Shown here one piece after another: positions 17,126-25,101 of a stretch of DNA of 64,000 nucleotides; position 1 is the first letter of the stretch; every line of letters begins with the position of its first letter. The notes below the pieces were generated by a model. The model was given only the letters and a program-made list of their open reading frames with translations. It was not told where the DNA came from and ran no database searches. The stretch is from Streptosporangiaceae bacterium (lineage in GTDB: Bacteria > Actinomycetota > Actinomycetes > Streptosporangiales > Streptosporangiaceae). The stretch lies in assembly GCA_019245115.1 (NCBI GenBank), contig JAFARZ010000361.1, positions 37,089 to 101,088 on the forward strand, written 5' to 3'. A program made the position numbers and the translations under genes.

Positions 17126-17219
17126 TCCCTCCGCGCCAAGGCCTCGCTGCGCTCGGCCGGCTTGGAGCCACGACGGGAATTACCGCCCCTCCGGGACGGC
17201 AACCGCCGCGGCGCTCGCT
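17126..17219 (-). repeat. ~94-bp 5'-leader repeat (family 3), single copy before deoC
   Basis: It begins tccctccgcgccaaggcctc on the plus strand and ends ggcgctcgct. It is nearly identical to the units of the tandem array at 58391-58682. On the minus strand its last bases are cgcGGAGGGA, placed 11 bases before the deoC start codon. It is rich in short palindromes (cggccg, ccgcgg), so the leader RNA should fold strongly. Confidence 0.8.
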
Positions 17220-17257
17220 CCCGCTCGCTCATTGTCCCCGCGGCTAAGCTTCCGGGG

Positions 17258-18769
17258 GTGGCAGACCGAGATGTGCCGGCCCTGACCATCACCGCCGTCG
17301 ATGCACCGGATCTCGGGCTGATCCGGGCCGTGGCCGCCGGGCAGCCGGTCGGGGTCGCGCCAGGCGTGCTCGACGTCGTGCGGCAGCGCTGTGCCGAGGC
17401 CAGGCGGGCGCTGCTCGACGGGCACCTGGTCTATGGCGCGAACACCGGTATGGGCGCGCTGTCCAAGGTCCGGCTCACCGAGCAGCAGCAGAGCTCCCAT
17501 CAGCGCAACCTGATGCTGGCCCGGGCGACCGGTGGCCCGCCGTGGCTGGATGAGCCGGAGGTCCGGGCCATCTTCACCGTCCGGCTGCTGACGTTCCTGT
17601 CCGGCGACGCCGCCGTCTCGGCCGCGCTGTGCCAGCGGCTCGCTGACTTCCTCGACAATGGCATCGTGCCGGCGGTCCCGCGTACCGGCATGGGCGCCGC
17701 GGGCGAGATCATGCAGCTCGCGCACGCATTCGGGCCGCTGACCGGGATCGGGCAAGTGCTCAGCCCGGATGGAACCACCGAACCGGCGCGCCAGGCGCTA
17801 CGCCGCCACGGACTCGACGAGTACATCCTCGGTCCGAAAGAGGGCATCGCCCTGCTCCAGGGCGTGCCCGGCTCGACCGGCCTGTGCGTGCTCCGCCTGG
17901 GCGAGGCCGCCGCGCTCATCTCGCTCATGGAAGAAGCCGCGGCGCTGTCCATCGTGGCGGTCGGCGCGTCACGCGATCCGTACACCGCCGCTTGCGGACG
18001 AGGCGACGAAATACTGGCCGGTGTGCTTGCCCGGATTCGCGCCGCCGCCGGCGCGGAGCCGTTGCCCCGGTCGCTACAGGCGCCGGTGTCGTTCCGGGTG
18101 GCCGGGCCGGTGCTCACCCAGGCGCTCCGGGCCAGCGCGTTGCTCGAGGCGGCCGTGCGCCGCGCCCTCATCGGCGTCACCGACTCCCCCGCCTGGCTGG
18201 ACGGAAGGTTCACCGGTACCGCGGGGTTCCACGGAATCGACCTGGCCGCACACTGCGACCAGCTCACGGCCGCGGTGTGCCACGCCGCGGAGGTGGCATC
18301 GGCCCGCATCCACCGGCTGATGGATCCCGCGGTCACCGGGCTGCCCGCGCAACTCGCCCGCGAGCCCGGCCCGGACGCCGGCCTGGGACCGATCCACAAG
18401 CGGGCTGCCGGAGAGGTGCACGCGATGAGGCGGCTGGCCACCGCCACCTCGGTCGGGCTGATGGAGACATCCGGCGGCCAGGAGGATGTGCAGTCGTTCG
18501 GGTGGGAAGCCGCCGACAAGCTCTCCAGCGCGCTGCGTCACGCCCGGGCCGTCACGGCGTGTGAGCTGCTGGCCGGCTACCAGGCGATTGCGCTGTCCGG
18601 ACGCCCGGTGCCCGAAGGATGCCGGGCGCTGCTGGACCGGCTGACCGAGATCATCGGCCCGATCGAAGGCGACCGCCCGTTCGGCGAGGATATCGAGCGA
18701 CTCATCCGGACCGACTGGTACCAGAATGTCACTGAGACTTCGTCTCGGCGTCACGGCGCATTGCGGTGA
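17258..18769 (+). CDS. Aromatic amino acid lyase (HAL/PAL) family protein lacking the MIO serine
   Basis: This 503-residue all-helical protein has the ammonia-lyase fold: VYGANTGMGAL (catalytic-loop Tyr59), QRNLMLARATG, GPKEGIALLQGVPGSTG, TAGFHGIDLAAHCD and SGGQEDVQSFGWEA. At the prosthetic-group site it reads VPRTGMGAAGEIMQLAH (140-156), so the Ala-Ser-Gly that cyclises to MIO is Ala147-Ala148-Gly149, and this segment is one residue shorter than usual. The usual Q-D-x-Y-S-x-R segment is also altered (RDPYTAACGRGDE). It may be a pseudoenzyme or use different chemistry. GTG 17258 follows a weak GGGGG; a leaderless start is possible. It is divergent from deoC. Confidence 0.82.
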   Translation: MADRDVPALTITAVDAPDLGLIRAVAAGQPVGVAPGVLDVVRQRCAEARRALLDGHLVYGANTGMGALSKVRLTEQQQSSHQRNLMLARATGGPPWLDEPEVRAIFTVRLLTFLSGDAAVSAALCQRLADFLDNGIVPAVPRTGMGAAGEIMQLAHAFGPLTGIGQVLSPDGTTEPARQALRRHGLDEYILGPKEGIALLQGVPGSTGLCVLRLGEAAALISLMEEAAALSIVAVGASRDPYTAACGRGDEILAGVLARIRAAAGAEPLPRSLQAPVSFRVAGPVLTQALRASALLEAAVRRALIGVTDSPAWLDGRFTGTAGFHGIDLAAHCDQLTAAVCHAAEVASARIHRLMDPAVTGLPAQLAREPGPDAGLGPIHKRAAGEVHAMRRLATATSVGLMETSGGQEDVQSFGWEAADKLSSALRHARAVTACELLAGYQAIALSGRPVPEGCRALLDRLTEIIGPIEGDRPFGEDIERLIRTDWYQNVTETSSRRHGALR

Positions 18770-18799
18770 TCCAGTAAATAAATATCGCACCTTGTGACC

Positions 18800-19972
18800 A
18801 TGAGGGTCGCGATCATTACCGAATCGTTTCCGCCCGATGTGAACGGCGTCGCGCACACCGTCCTGCGGGTCGCCGAACAACTCACCCGCCTTGGCCATCA
18901 TCCCCTGGTCATCGCCCCGCGCCCGCCCCGAGGTAGCAGGAAGGTCCCGCAGTTCCCCTACCCGGTGGTCCGCATTCCGGCGATACCGCTGCCCGGCTAT
19001 CCGAGCTTCCGGCTCGGCCTGCCCAGCCGCCGGGTCCGCACCGCCCTGGCCGCCCACGCCACCGAGGTCGTTCATCTGGCCAGTCCGGTGTGCCTGGGCG
19101 CGTTCGGCGCTCATGCCGCCGACCGGCTGGGGCTCCCCGCGGTCGCGGTCTACCAGACCGACCTGCCCGCCTACGCCCGGGCCTATCGCCTCGGCCGCGC
19201 CACGGAGGCGTTCGCGTGGCGCTGGCTGCGCGGAATTCACAACCGGGCCGGGCGCACGCTGGCACCGTCCACGGTCACCGCGACCGGGCTGCTCAAGCAC
19301 GGCATGAAGGACGTCTGGCTGTGGGGCCGCGGCGTCGACACCGCCCGGTTCGACCCCGCTAAACGCAGCGCCGAGGTACGGGCCGCGCTGGCATCCGGCG
19401 GCGAGCTCATCGTCGGCTACGTGGGCCGCCTGGCCACCGAGAAGCGGGTGGAACTGCTGGCCGGCGTCGCCGCCCTGGACGGCGTGCGGCTGGTGATCGT
19501 GGGCGCCGGGCCGGCCGAGCCGATGCTGCGCGAGGCCCTGCCCGGCGCGGAGTTTCTCGGCGAGCGCAGGGGCGACGAACTGGCCGTCTACTACGCCAGC
19601 CTGGATGTGTTCGTCCACACCGGACCGTATGAGACGTTCGGCCAGACGCTGCAGGAGGCGGCCGCGAGCGGGCTCCCGGTCATCGCCCCCGCCGCGGGCG
19701 GCCCGCTCGACCTGGTCGAGGACGGGGTGACCGGATACCTGGTCCCGCCCGGCGACGCCGACGCGTGCACGGCCGCGGTGACCCGGCTGGCCGCCGATCC
19801 CGAACTGCGGGCGGCATTCGGCACGGCCGGGCGCCGGAAGGTGCTCGGCCGGAGCTGGGCGGCGCTCACCGACGAACTGATCGTTCACTATTCGGCTGTC
19901 CTCGGCACCGCGCGAGCGAGCCAGCAGGCCGCGGCGAAGGGCAAGCACGATCGGGCCAAGGCGGCCATATGA
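18800..19972 (+). CDS. GT4-family glycosyltransferase, MgtA / PimB-like
   Basis: This 390-residue cytosolic GT-B enzyme starts MRVAIITESFPPDVNGVAHTV, cut here for length to the MRVAIITESFPPDVNGV part. The acceptor-side motif is followed by the nucleotide-sugar domain with GYVGRLATEKRVELL and the E-x7-E motif (ETFGQTLQE) near 282-290. The closest recognisable relatives are actinobacterial mannosyltransferases acting on diacylglycerol-glucuronate or phosphatidylinositol mannosides; the true acceptor is not readable. ATG 18800 fits the family start, and GTG 18794 is in frame. It overlaps the next gene by four bases (ATGA) and forms an operon with a second GT4 and an SGNH hydrolase. Confidence 0.85.
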   Translation: MRVAIITESFPPDVNGVAHTVLRVAEQLTRLGHHPLVIAPRPPRGSRKVPQFPYPVVRIPAIPLPGYPSFRLGLPSRRVRTALAAHATEVVHLASPVCLGAFGAHAADRLGLPAVAVYQTDLPAYARAYRLGRATEAFAWRWLRGIHNRAGRTLAPSTVTATGLLKHGMKDVWLWGRGVDTARFDPAKRSAEVRAALASGGELIVGYVGRLATEKRVELLAGVAALDGVRLVIVGAGPAEPMLREALPGAEFLGERRGDELAVYYASLDVFVHTGPYETFGQTLQEAAASGLPVIAPAAGGPLDLVEDGVTGYLVPPGDADACTAAVTRLAADPELRAAFGTAGRRKVLGRSWAALTDELIVHYSAVLGTARASQQAAAKGKHDRAKAAI

Positions 19973-21093
19973 GGATCGTCCGGCTGGCGAACTTCGTCGG
20001 GCCCAGGTCAGGCGGGCTGCGCACCGCGTTGCGCGAGCTGGGCGCCGGCTATCTGGCCGCCGGGCACGAGCCGGTGCTTGTCGTCCCCGGCGACCGGGAC
20101 CGGGACGAGCAGACCAGCCAGGGCCGGGTGATCATGCTGCGCGGGCCGCGGGTGCCGCTCGCCGGCGGGTACCGCGTGCTATTGAACGAACGATCGGTGG
20201 CTCAACTCCTGAGCGAATTGCAGCCAGACGCGCTGGAAGTCTCGGACCGGACTACCCTCCGGTGGACCGGCGACTGGGCACGCCGGCACGGCGTGCCGGC
20301 CGTCATGGTGTCGCACGAAAGCCTGGCCGCGCTGATCGCCATGGCCCTCCCGATCCCGGGCCTCGCTCGAGCACTCGCAGGCGCGCTCAACCGGCGCACG
20401 GCCGGCGCCTACGACCAGGTGGTGTGCACCACCGGCTGGGCGGCCGCCGAGTTCGAACGCATCGGCGCGCGGAACATCAGGCGCGCGCCGCTGGGCGTGG
20501 ATCTGGACACGTTCCGGCCGCGTGCGCTCCCCGCCGCGCGGGCAAGCGCGAGTCCCCTGCTGGTGCACTGCGGGCGGCTGTCCGCGGAGAAGAAGCCGCA
20601 ACGGTCGCTGACCACGCTGGCGACGCTCCGGGCGCAGGGCGTGCCGGCCCGGCTGATCGTCGCTGGCGACGGGCCGCTGCGCGGGCGGCTGGAGCGACGG
20701 GCGGCGCGCCACGGGCTGCCGGTGACGTTCACCGGCTTCCTGGCCGGCCGTGACGACGTCGCCGAACTGCTGGCCAGCGCCGACGTCGTGATCGCTCCCG
20801 GGCCCGCGGAAACCTTCGGGCTGGCCGCGCTGGAGGCGCTGGCGTGCGGGACCCCGGTGGTGGTCAGCGCGCAGTCGGCGCTCCCCGAGGTGATCGGCGA
20901 CGCGGGAGCGAGTGTCGCGGGCGAGGACCTCGCGACGGGAGTCCGCGAACTGCTGCGGCGGCCGGAAGCGGCACGCCGGGCCGCCGCGCGCGCACGCGCC
21001 GAGATGTTCGGCTGGGACGCGGCGGTGCAGGCCTTCCTGGCAGTGCACACGACGAAGGGACGCAGGAATGACGACGTATGTCGCGCTCGGTGA
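19969..21093 (+). CDS. GT4-family glycosyltransferase
   Basis: This 374-residue GT-B enzyme has an N-terminal RLANFVGPRSGGLRTALREL segment, shared with glycan-assembly transferases. The donor domain holds VHCGRLSAEKKPQRSL and the E-x7-E motif ETFGLAALE near 286-294. It likely uses a nucleoside-diphosphate sugar to build an envelope glycolipid together with the upstream GT4. Its start codon overlaps the upstream stop (ATGA), and its 3' end overlaps the SGNH gene by 26 bases. The three therefore must be co-expressed. Donor and acceptor are unknown. Confidence 0.85.
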   Translation: MRIVRLANFVGPRSGGLRTALRELGAGYLAAGHEPVLVVPGDRDRDEQTSQGRVIMLRGPRVPLAGGYRVLLNERSVAQLLSELQPDALEVSDRTTLRWTGDWARRHGVPAVMVSHESLAALIAMALPIPGLARALAGALNRRTAGAYDQVVCTTGWAAAEFERIGARNIRRAPLGVDLDTFRPRALPAARASASPLLVHCGRLSAEKKPQRSLTTLATLRAQGVPARLIVAGDGPLRGRLERRAARHGLPVTFTGFLAGRDDVAELLASADVVIAPGPAETFGLAALEALACGTPVVVSAQSALPEVIGDAGASVAGEDLATGVRELLRRPEAARRAAARARAEMFGWDAAVQAFLAVHTTKGRRNDDVCRAR

Positions 21094-21823
21094 CTCTATC
21101 TCGGTTGGTATGGGCGATCCGGCGCCCGAGGGAGGCTGGCGCGGCTGGCCCGCGTTGCTGGCCACCGGCCTCATCGAGCCGGAACTGCACAACCTCGCCG
21201 TGCTCGGCGGCCAGTCAGCCGATGTGGAAATCTTCCAGCTTCCCACGGCGCTGGACCTGAAGCCGCACATCGCGAGCGTGGTGTGCGGGCTCAACGACAC
21301 GTTGCGCGGCGGGTTCGACCCGGAACGTACCGGCGCGGCGGTGGAGCGGGTCGTCCGTGCCCTGCGCGCCCAGGGCACCGAAGTCCTGACCATGCGGATG
21401 CCGGACCCCGGAGCGATGTTCGGGCTGCCGCAGGCGCTGGCCCGGCCGCTGGCGCGGCGGATGCGGGCCGTCAACGCGGTCGTCGACGACATCGCCAGGC
21501 GGCACGGAACCCTGCACTTCGACGCGGCCGGGGATCCGGGCACGTACGAACGGCGCAACTGGAGCGTGGACCGGCTGCACCCCAACGAGCGGGGACACCG
21601 CCTGATCGCGCGACGTTTCCACGCCCTGCTGGAGGCGACCGGGTTCCCGGTCGGCGCGGCGCCGGATCCCGAGCCGACCAGCCCGCCGCCGACCCGCCTG
21701 GCCGAGATCGGCTGGATGGCGACCAAAGGCACCGCGTGGGTTCTGCGCAGGTCAACCGACCTTGTCCCGGCGCTCGTGGCGCTGGCCATCCGGGAACGGC
21801 TGGCCGCCGCGAAAGAAACCTGA
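21068..21823 (+). CDS. SGNH/GDSL-type hydrolase
   Basis: This 251-residue esterase-like protein has block I GDSISVGMGD (nucleophile Ser), a Gly in block II (LGGQ), block III GLNDTL with the oxyanion Asn, and block V DRLHPNERGH with the Asp-His pair. No signal peptide is seen, so it is probably cytosolic or peripheral. It could remove or transfer an acyl or acetyl group on the glycolipid made by the two preceding glycosyltransferases (inference from the overlapping operon). ATG 21068 has GCAGGA just upstream and lies inside the end of the GT4 gene. Confidence 0.85.
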   Translation: MTTYVALGDSISVGMGDPAPEGGWRGWPALLATGLIEPELHNLAVLGGQSADVEIFQLPTALDLKPHIASVVCGLNDTLRGGFDPERTGAAVERVVRALRAQGTEVLTMRMPDPGAMFGLPQALARPLARRMRAVNAVVDDIARRHGTLHFDAAGDPGTYERRNWSVDRLHPNERGHRLIARRFHALLEATGFPVGAAPDPEPTSPPPTRLAEIGWMATKGTAWVLRRSTDLVPALVALAIRERLAAAKET

Positions 21824-21966
21824 ACGCGTTCACAGGATCTGGAGGAAACCTACGGCATAACATCGGGTTCCCTTGCGTTCCCCCCAAGGCTGGCGGCCCA
21901 TCATCAAGGTGTACCTGATTGATGAAGCCGTAACAGGCACTCTAGCCGTTGGGGGCATCACAAGCC

Positions 21967-23169
21967 ATGAGCGAGAACTACGACCAGGAGAACTCGCCAC
22001 ACGGACCGGGGCAGGGTTACCTCTCTGGCCCCACGTTCGGTGGCCCGGGCTACGGCTACCCCGTACCGCCGCCTCCACCGCCGCGAAACCACCACCGGGC
22101 GCTGATCATCACCGGCGCGGTCGCGCTGGCCTTCGGCGTCGGTGCGGGCGCGCTGGTCAACGGGCTGGGCTCCAGCCCGACCGGAACAGCGACCGCGACG
22201 TCCAAGACCTCACTGAGCGCCGGCCAGATCGCGTCCCGCGTCGATCCCGGCCTGGTCGACGTCGTCTCCACCGACGGCCTGGCCCAGGCTGAATCGGCCG
22301 GCACCGGCATCGTGCTCAGCTCGACCGGCGAGATCCTCACCAACAACCACGTGATCAGCGGGGCCACTTCCATCAAGGTCATTGACATCGGCAACGGCCG
22401 CACCTACACGGCCAAGGTGGTCGGCTACGACGCCAGCGCCGATGTCGCGGTGATCCAGGCGCAGGGCGCTTCCGGCCTGACCACGGCCAGCCTCGGCAAC
22501 TCGTCCACGGTCGGAGTCGGCAGCTCGGTGGTCGCTCTCGGCAACGCCCAGGGCAAGGGCGGCACCCCGTCGATGGCCACCGGGACGGTGACGGGCCTCA
22601 ACCAGTCGATCACCGCCTCCGACGATCTGTCCGGCACTCAGGAGCAGCTCACCGGCCTGATCGAGACCAACGCGGACATCCAGCCCGGTGACTCGGGCGG
22701 CCCCCTGGTCAACCCGTACGGCCAGGTGATCGGCATGGACACCGCCGCGTCGTCTTCGTACCAGTTCCAGGACCAGGGCAGCTCGGCCACCCAGGCGTAC
22801 TCGATACCGATCAACACGGCGATATCCATCGCGAACCAGATCGAGGCCGGCTCCGGCTCCAGCACCGTTCACATCGGCGCCACCGCCTTCCTCGGCGTCG
22901 GCGTGGGGAGTTCGCAGAACGGTTTCGGCAACAGCGGTAACGGCGCCTACCTGCAAAACGTCGAGCAGGGCTCGCCCGCGGCGAACGCGGGCCTGACCGA
23001 GGGTGACACCCTCACCTCGGTCGGCGGGGTGTCCGTCTCCTCCTCTCCCGACATCCAGCACGTGCTGGTGAAGTACCACCCGGGCGACAAGATCCAGGTC
23101 TCCTGGCTCGACCAGTCCGGCCAGTCGCAAACCGCGACGGTGACCCTCGCCACGGGCCCTGCCGCTTAA
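21967..23169 (+). CDS. Membrane-anchored HtrA/DegP-type serine protease with PDZ domain
   Basis: This 400-residue protein has a cytoplasmic Gly/Pro/Tyr-rich N terminus (residues 1-40, ending in six prolines). One membrane helix follows at about 44-66, then a trypsin-like domain with the triad His (LTNNHVISG), Asp (YDASADVAVIQ) and Ser (QPGDSGGPLVNP). A C-terminal PDZ domain starts near 300 (FLGVGV, PAANAGLTEGDTLTSVGG). The protease faces outward and should degrade or sense misfolded exported proteins. ATG 21967 follows a weak TTGGGGGC stretch. It is monocistronic, with a GC hairpin at 23202-23229 after the stop. Confidence 0.9.
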   Translation: MSENYDQENSPHGPGQGYLSGPTFGGPGYGYPVPPPPPPRNHHRALIITGAVALAFGVGAGALVNGLGSSPTGTATATSKTSLSAGQIASRVDPGLVDVVSTDGLAQAESAGTGIVLSSTGEILTNNHVISGATSIKVIDIGNGRTYTAKVVGYDASADVAVIQAQGASGLTTASLGNSSTVGVGSSVVALGNAQGKGGTPSMATGTVTGLNQSITASDDLSGTQEQLTGLIETNADIQPGDSGGPLVNPYGQVIGMDTAASSSYQFQDQGSSATQAYSIPINTAISIANQIEAGSGSSTVHIGATAFLGVGVGSSQNGFGNSGNGAYLQNVEQGSPAANAGLTEGDTLTSVGGVSVSSSPDIQHVLVKYHPGDKIQVSWLDQSGQSQTATVTLATGPAA

Positions 23170-23201
23170 AGACTCCCCCTCTCGCTCCCCCTGGCCTCGG
23201 T

Positions 23202-23229
23202 CCGGCCTCCCTGTCACAAGGGGGGCCGG
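23202..23229. terminator. GC-rich hairpin after the HtrA-type gene
   Basis: CCGGCCTCCC (23202-23211) can pair with GGGGGGCCGG (23220-23229) with one mismatch around an eight-base loop. It lies 32 bases after the protease stop. There is no T-run. Confidence 0.5.
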
Positions 23230-23308
23230 GCCGGGGCCAGCTCCTTTGGGGTGGCACGGTTATCGGAGGAAGAACCACCGACGTTCCATAGAAAAATAGG
23301 AGAACCTG

Positions 23309-24319
23309 ATGCGGGCGGCGCGGTTGTACGGGGTCGGCGACATCCGGGTGGCGGAGGAGCCGGCGGCGGACGCGGGTCCCGCGGTCAGCCCGCGGGACAT
23401 CAGCCTGGTACGGGTTACCGCGGTTGGTATCTGCGGGTCAGATCTGCACTGGTGGGACGAAGGCGCTATCGGCGACGCCGGCCTGGATCACCCGCTCGTG
23501 CTGGGGCACGAGGCGGCGGGGGTGATCGCGGCCGGGCCGCGGGCCGGGCAGCGGGTCGCGATCGACCCGGCGATCCCGGACGAGACGTGCCGGGCGTGCC
23601 GGGACGGGTACCGGAACCTGTGCCCGAACGTGGTGTTCGCCGGGCACGGCCGGACGGACGGCGCCATGCGGGAGCTGATGGCCTGGCCGTCCGGCCGGCT
23701 GTATCCCCTGCCGGACAGCATGACGGACGCCGATGGAGCGATGCTCGAACCGCTCGGCGTGGCAATTCAGTGCGTGGACCTCGGACACCTGCCGTTCGGC
23801 GGGACCGCGGCGGTCGCCGGGTGCGGACCGATCGGGCTGCTGATCATCGGCTTGCTGAAGGTATCGGGAGCCAGCTCGGTGATCGCGTTCGAGCCGCTGG
23901 CGCATCGCCGGGAGGCGGCGGCGCGGATGGGCGCGGACGTGGTGTCCGCGCCGGTGGACAACGTCGGCGAGCTGACCGGTTACGGGGTTGATGTGGCGTT
24001 CGAGGCGGCCGGGACCGATGACGGAGTGCGCCTGGCCGTGGACGCGGCGCGGCCGGGCGGACGCGTGGTGCTGGCCGGGATACCGGGCGACGACACCACC
24101 ACGTTCCGCGCTTCGATCGCGCGACGCAAGGGGCTGACGATAGCCATGGTGCGACGGATGAACGAGGTGTATCCGCGGGCGATCTCGCTGGCCGACCGGG
24201 GGGCGGTCGATCTCGCACCGCTGGTCACCAGGCGGGCGGCGCTGGACGAGATCGGTGATGCGTTCAAGGACGCGGCCCAGCGCACCGGGCTGAAGACAGT
24301 CGTCGAGCCGCAGCGCTGA
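23309..24319 (+). CDS. Zinc-dependent medium-chain alcohol/polyol dehydrogenase
   Basis: This 336-residue enzyme has the catalytic zinc ligands in GICGSDLHWW and GHEAAG and an NAD-binding GCGPIGLLIIGLLK. It resembles sorbitol, L-idonate or threonine dehydrogenases. The structural-zinc loop reads DETCRACRDGYRNLCPN: three of the usual four cysteines remain, and the first is replaced by an acidic residue. AGGAGA lies six bases before ATG 23309. It appears to be a single gene; the PfpI-type gene 85 bp later has its own ribosome binding site. The exact polyol substrate cannot be assigned. Confidence 0.85.
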   Translation: MRAARLYGVGDIRVAEEPAADAGPAVSPRDISLVRVTAVGICGSDLHWWDEGAIGDAGLDHPLVLGHEAAGVIAAGPRAGQRVAIDPAIPDETCRACRDGYRNLCPNVVFAGHGRTDGAMRELMAWPSGRLYPLPDSMTDADGAMLEPLGVAIQCVDLGHLPFGGTAAVAGCGPIGLLIIGLLKVSGASSVIAFEPLAHRREAAARMGADVVSAPVDNVGELTGYGVDVAFEAAGTDDGVRLAVDAARPGGRVVLAGIPGDDTTTFRASIARRKGLTIAMVRRMNEVYPRAISLADRGAVDLAPLVTRRAALDEIGDAFKDAAQRTGLKTVVEPQR

Positions 24320-24404
24320 ATCACCCCGGATCGAGTTGAATACCACGGCCGTCGGTGGGCAGGAGCACGGGTTCGTGCTTACTCAACGGAAAGGAGATCC
24401 CACC

Positions 24405-24974
24405 ATGGCCAATGAACTGAACGGCCTGCGCGTGGCCTTCCTTACCTCGAACGAAGGAGTGGAGCAGGCCGAGCTGACCGCGCCATGGCAGGCCGTCAAG
24501 GACGCGGGTGGCGTGCCGGAGCTGCTGGCACCTTCGACGGGTGAGGTTCAGGCGTTCAACCACCTGGACAAGGCCGGCAAGTTCCCGGTGCACCGGGCCA
24601 TCCGTGACTCGGATCCGCTGGACTACAACGCGATCGTGGTACCGGGCGGCGTGGCCAACGCCGACGTGCTCCGGACCGTCAACGCGGCGGTCATGTTCGC
24701 GCAGCGGATCTTCGAATCCGGCAAGCCGGCCGCGGTGATCTGCCATGGCCCGTGGCTCCTGGTCGAGGGCGATCTGGTCCGGGCGCGGACCCTGACTTCG
24801 TGGCCCAGCCTGGCCACCGACATCCGCAACGCGGGAGGCAACTGGGTGGACGCCGAGGTCCAGCTGTGCACCAACGGGCCGAACTCGCTGGTGACCAGCC
24901 GCAAGCCCGACGACCTCCCGGCGTTCTGCTCGACGCTGGTCGATGTCTTCCAGCGGGAGTCGCAGCCGGCCTAG
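24405..24974 (+). CDS. DJ-1/PfpI-family protein (YhbO-like)
   Basis: This 189-residue class I glutamine-amidotransferase-fold protein has the nucleophile-elbow cysteine in AAVICHGPWLLV and the preceding acidic residue in AELTAPWQAV. Homologues act as stress-linked deglycase, glyoxalase or chaperone-like proteins; protease activity was claimed for the founding member. AAGGAGA lies eight bases before ATG 24405. It is followed 30 bases after its stop by a long hairpin repeat that separates it from the convergent helicase gene. Confidence 0.88.
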   Translation: MANELNGLRVAFLTSNEGVEQAELTAPWQAVKDAGGVPELLAPSTGEVQAFNHLDKAGKFPVHRAIRDSDPLDYNAIVVPGGVANADVLRTVNAAVMFAQRIFESGKPAAVICHGPWLLVEGDLVRARTLTSWPSLATDIRNAGGNWVDAEVQLCTNGPNSLVTSRKPDDLPAFCSTLVDVFQRESQPA

Positions 24975-25003
24975 GCCTTGGCCTGGGGAGGGGCAGTTAT
25001 CGC

Positions 25004-25075
25004 GGTTGATTCGGGCCTTGTGGTTACTTTGGTGTACCCCGCTGCACAAAAAGCACCACGAAGCCCGAATCAACC
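25004..25075. repeat. ~72-bp hairpin repeat family 2 (copy 1)
   Basis: GGTTGATTCGGGC near the left end pairs with GCCCGAATCAACC at the right end, with further pairing of gtggt / accac inside. The loop holds gtaccccgctgcacaaaaa. It sits between the convergent stops at 24974 and 25102 and may act as a bidirectional terminator. Copies at 29202 and 57357 have the same orientation. Confidence 0.8.
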
Positions 25076-25101
25076 ATGCGAGGACGCCGCGTCGATCGGA
25101 T

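Noticed and set aside
15313..17247. 644-codon plus-strand open frame
   Set aside because: It lies opposite ALDH and deoC, which have full catalytic motifs; its composition is that of a shadow frame.
18074..19948. 624-codon minus-strand open frame
   Set aside because: It is antisense to the ammonia-lyase and GT4 genes, has Arg/Gly/His-rich composition typical of high-GC shadow frames, and no recognisable domain.
10479..21823. Glycosyltransferases as a capsule or natural-product cluster
   Set aside because: The genes are scattered on both strands among unrelated metabolic genes; there is no flippase, polymerase, PKS or NRPS gene.
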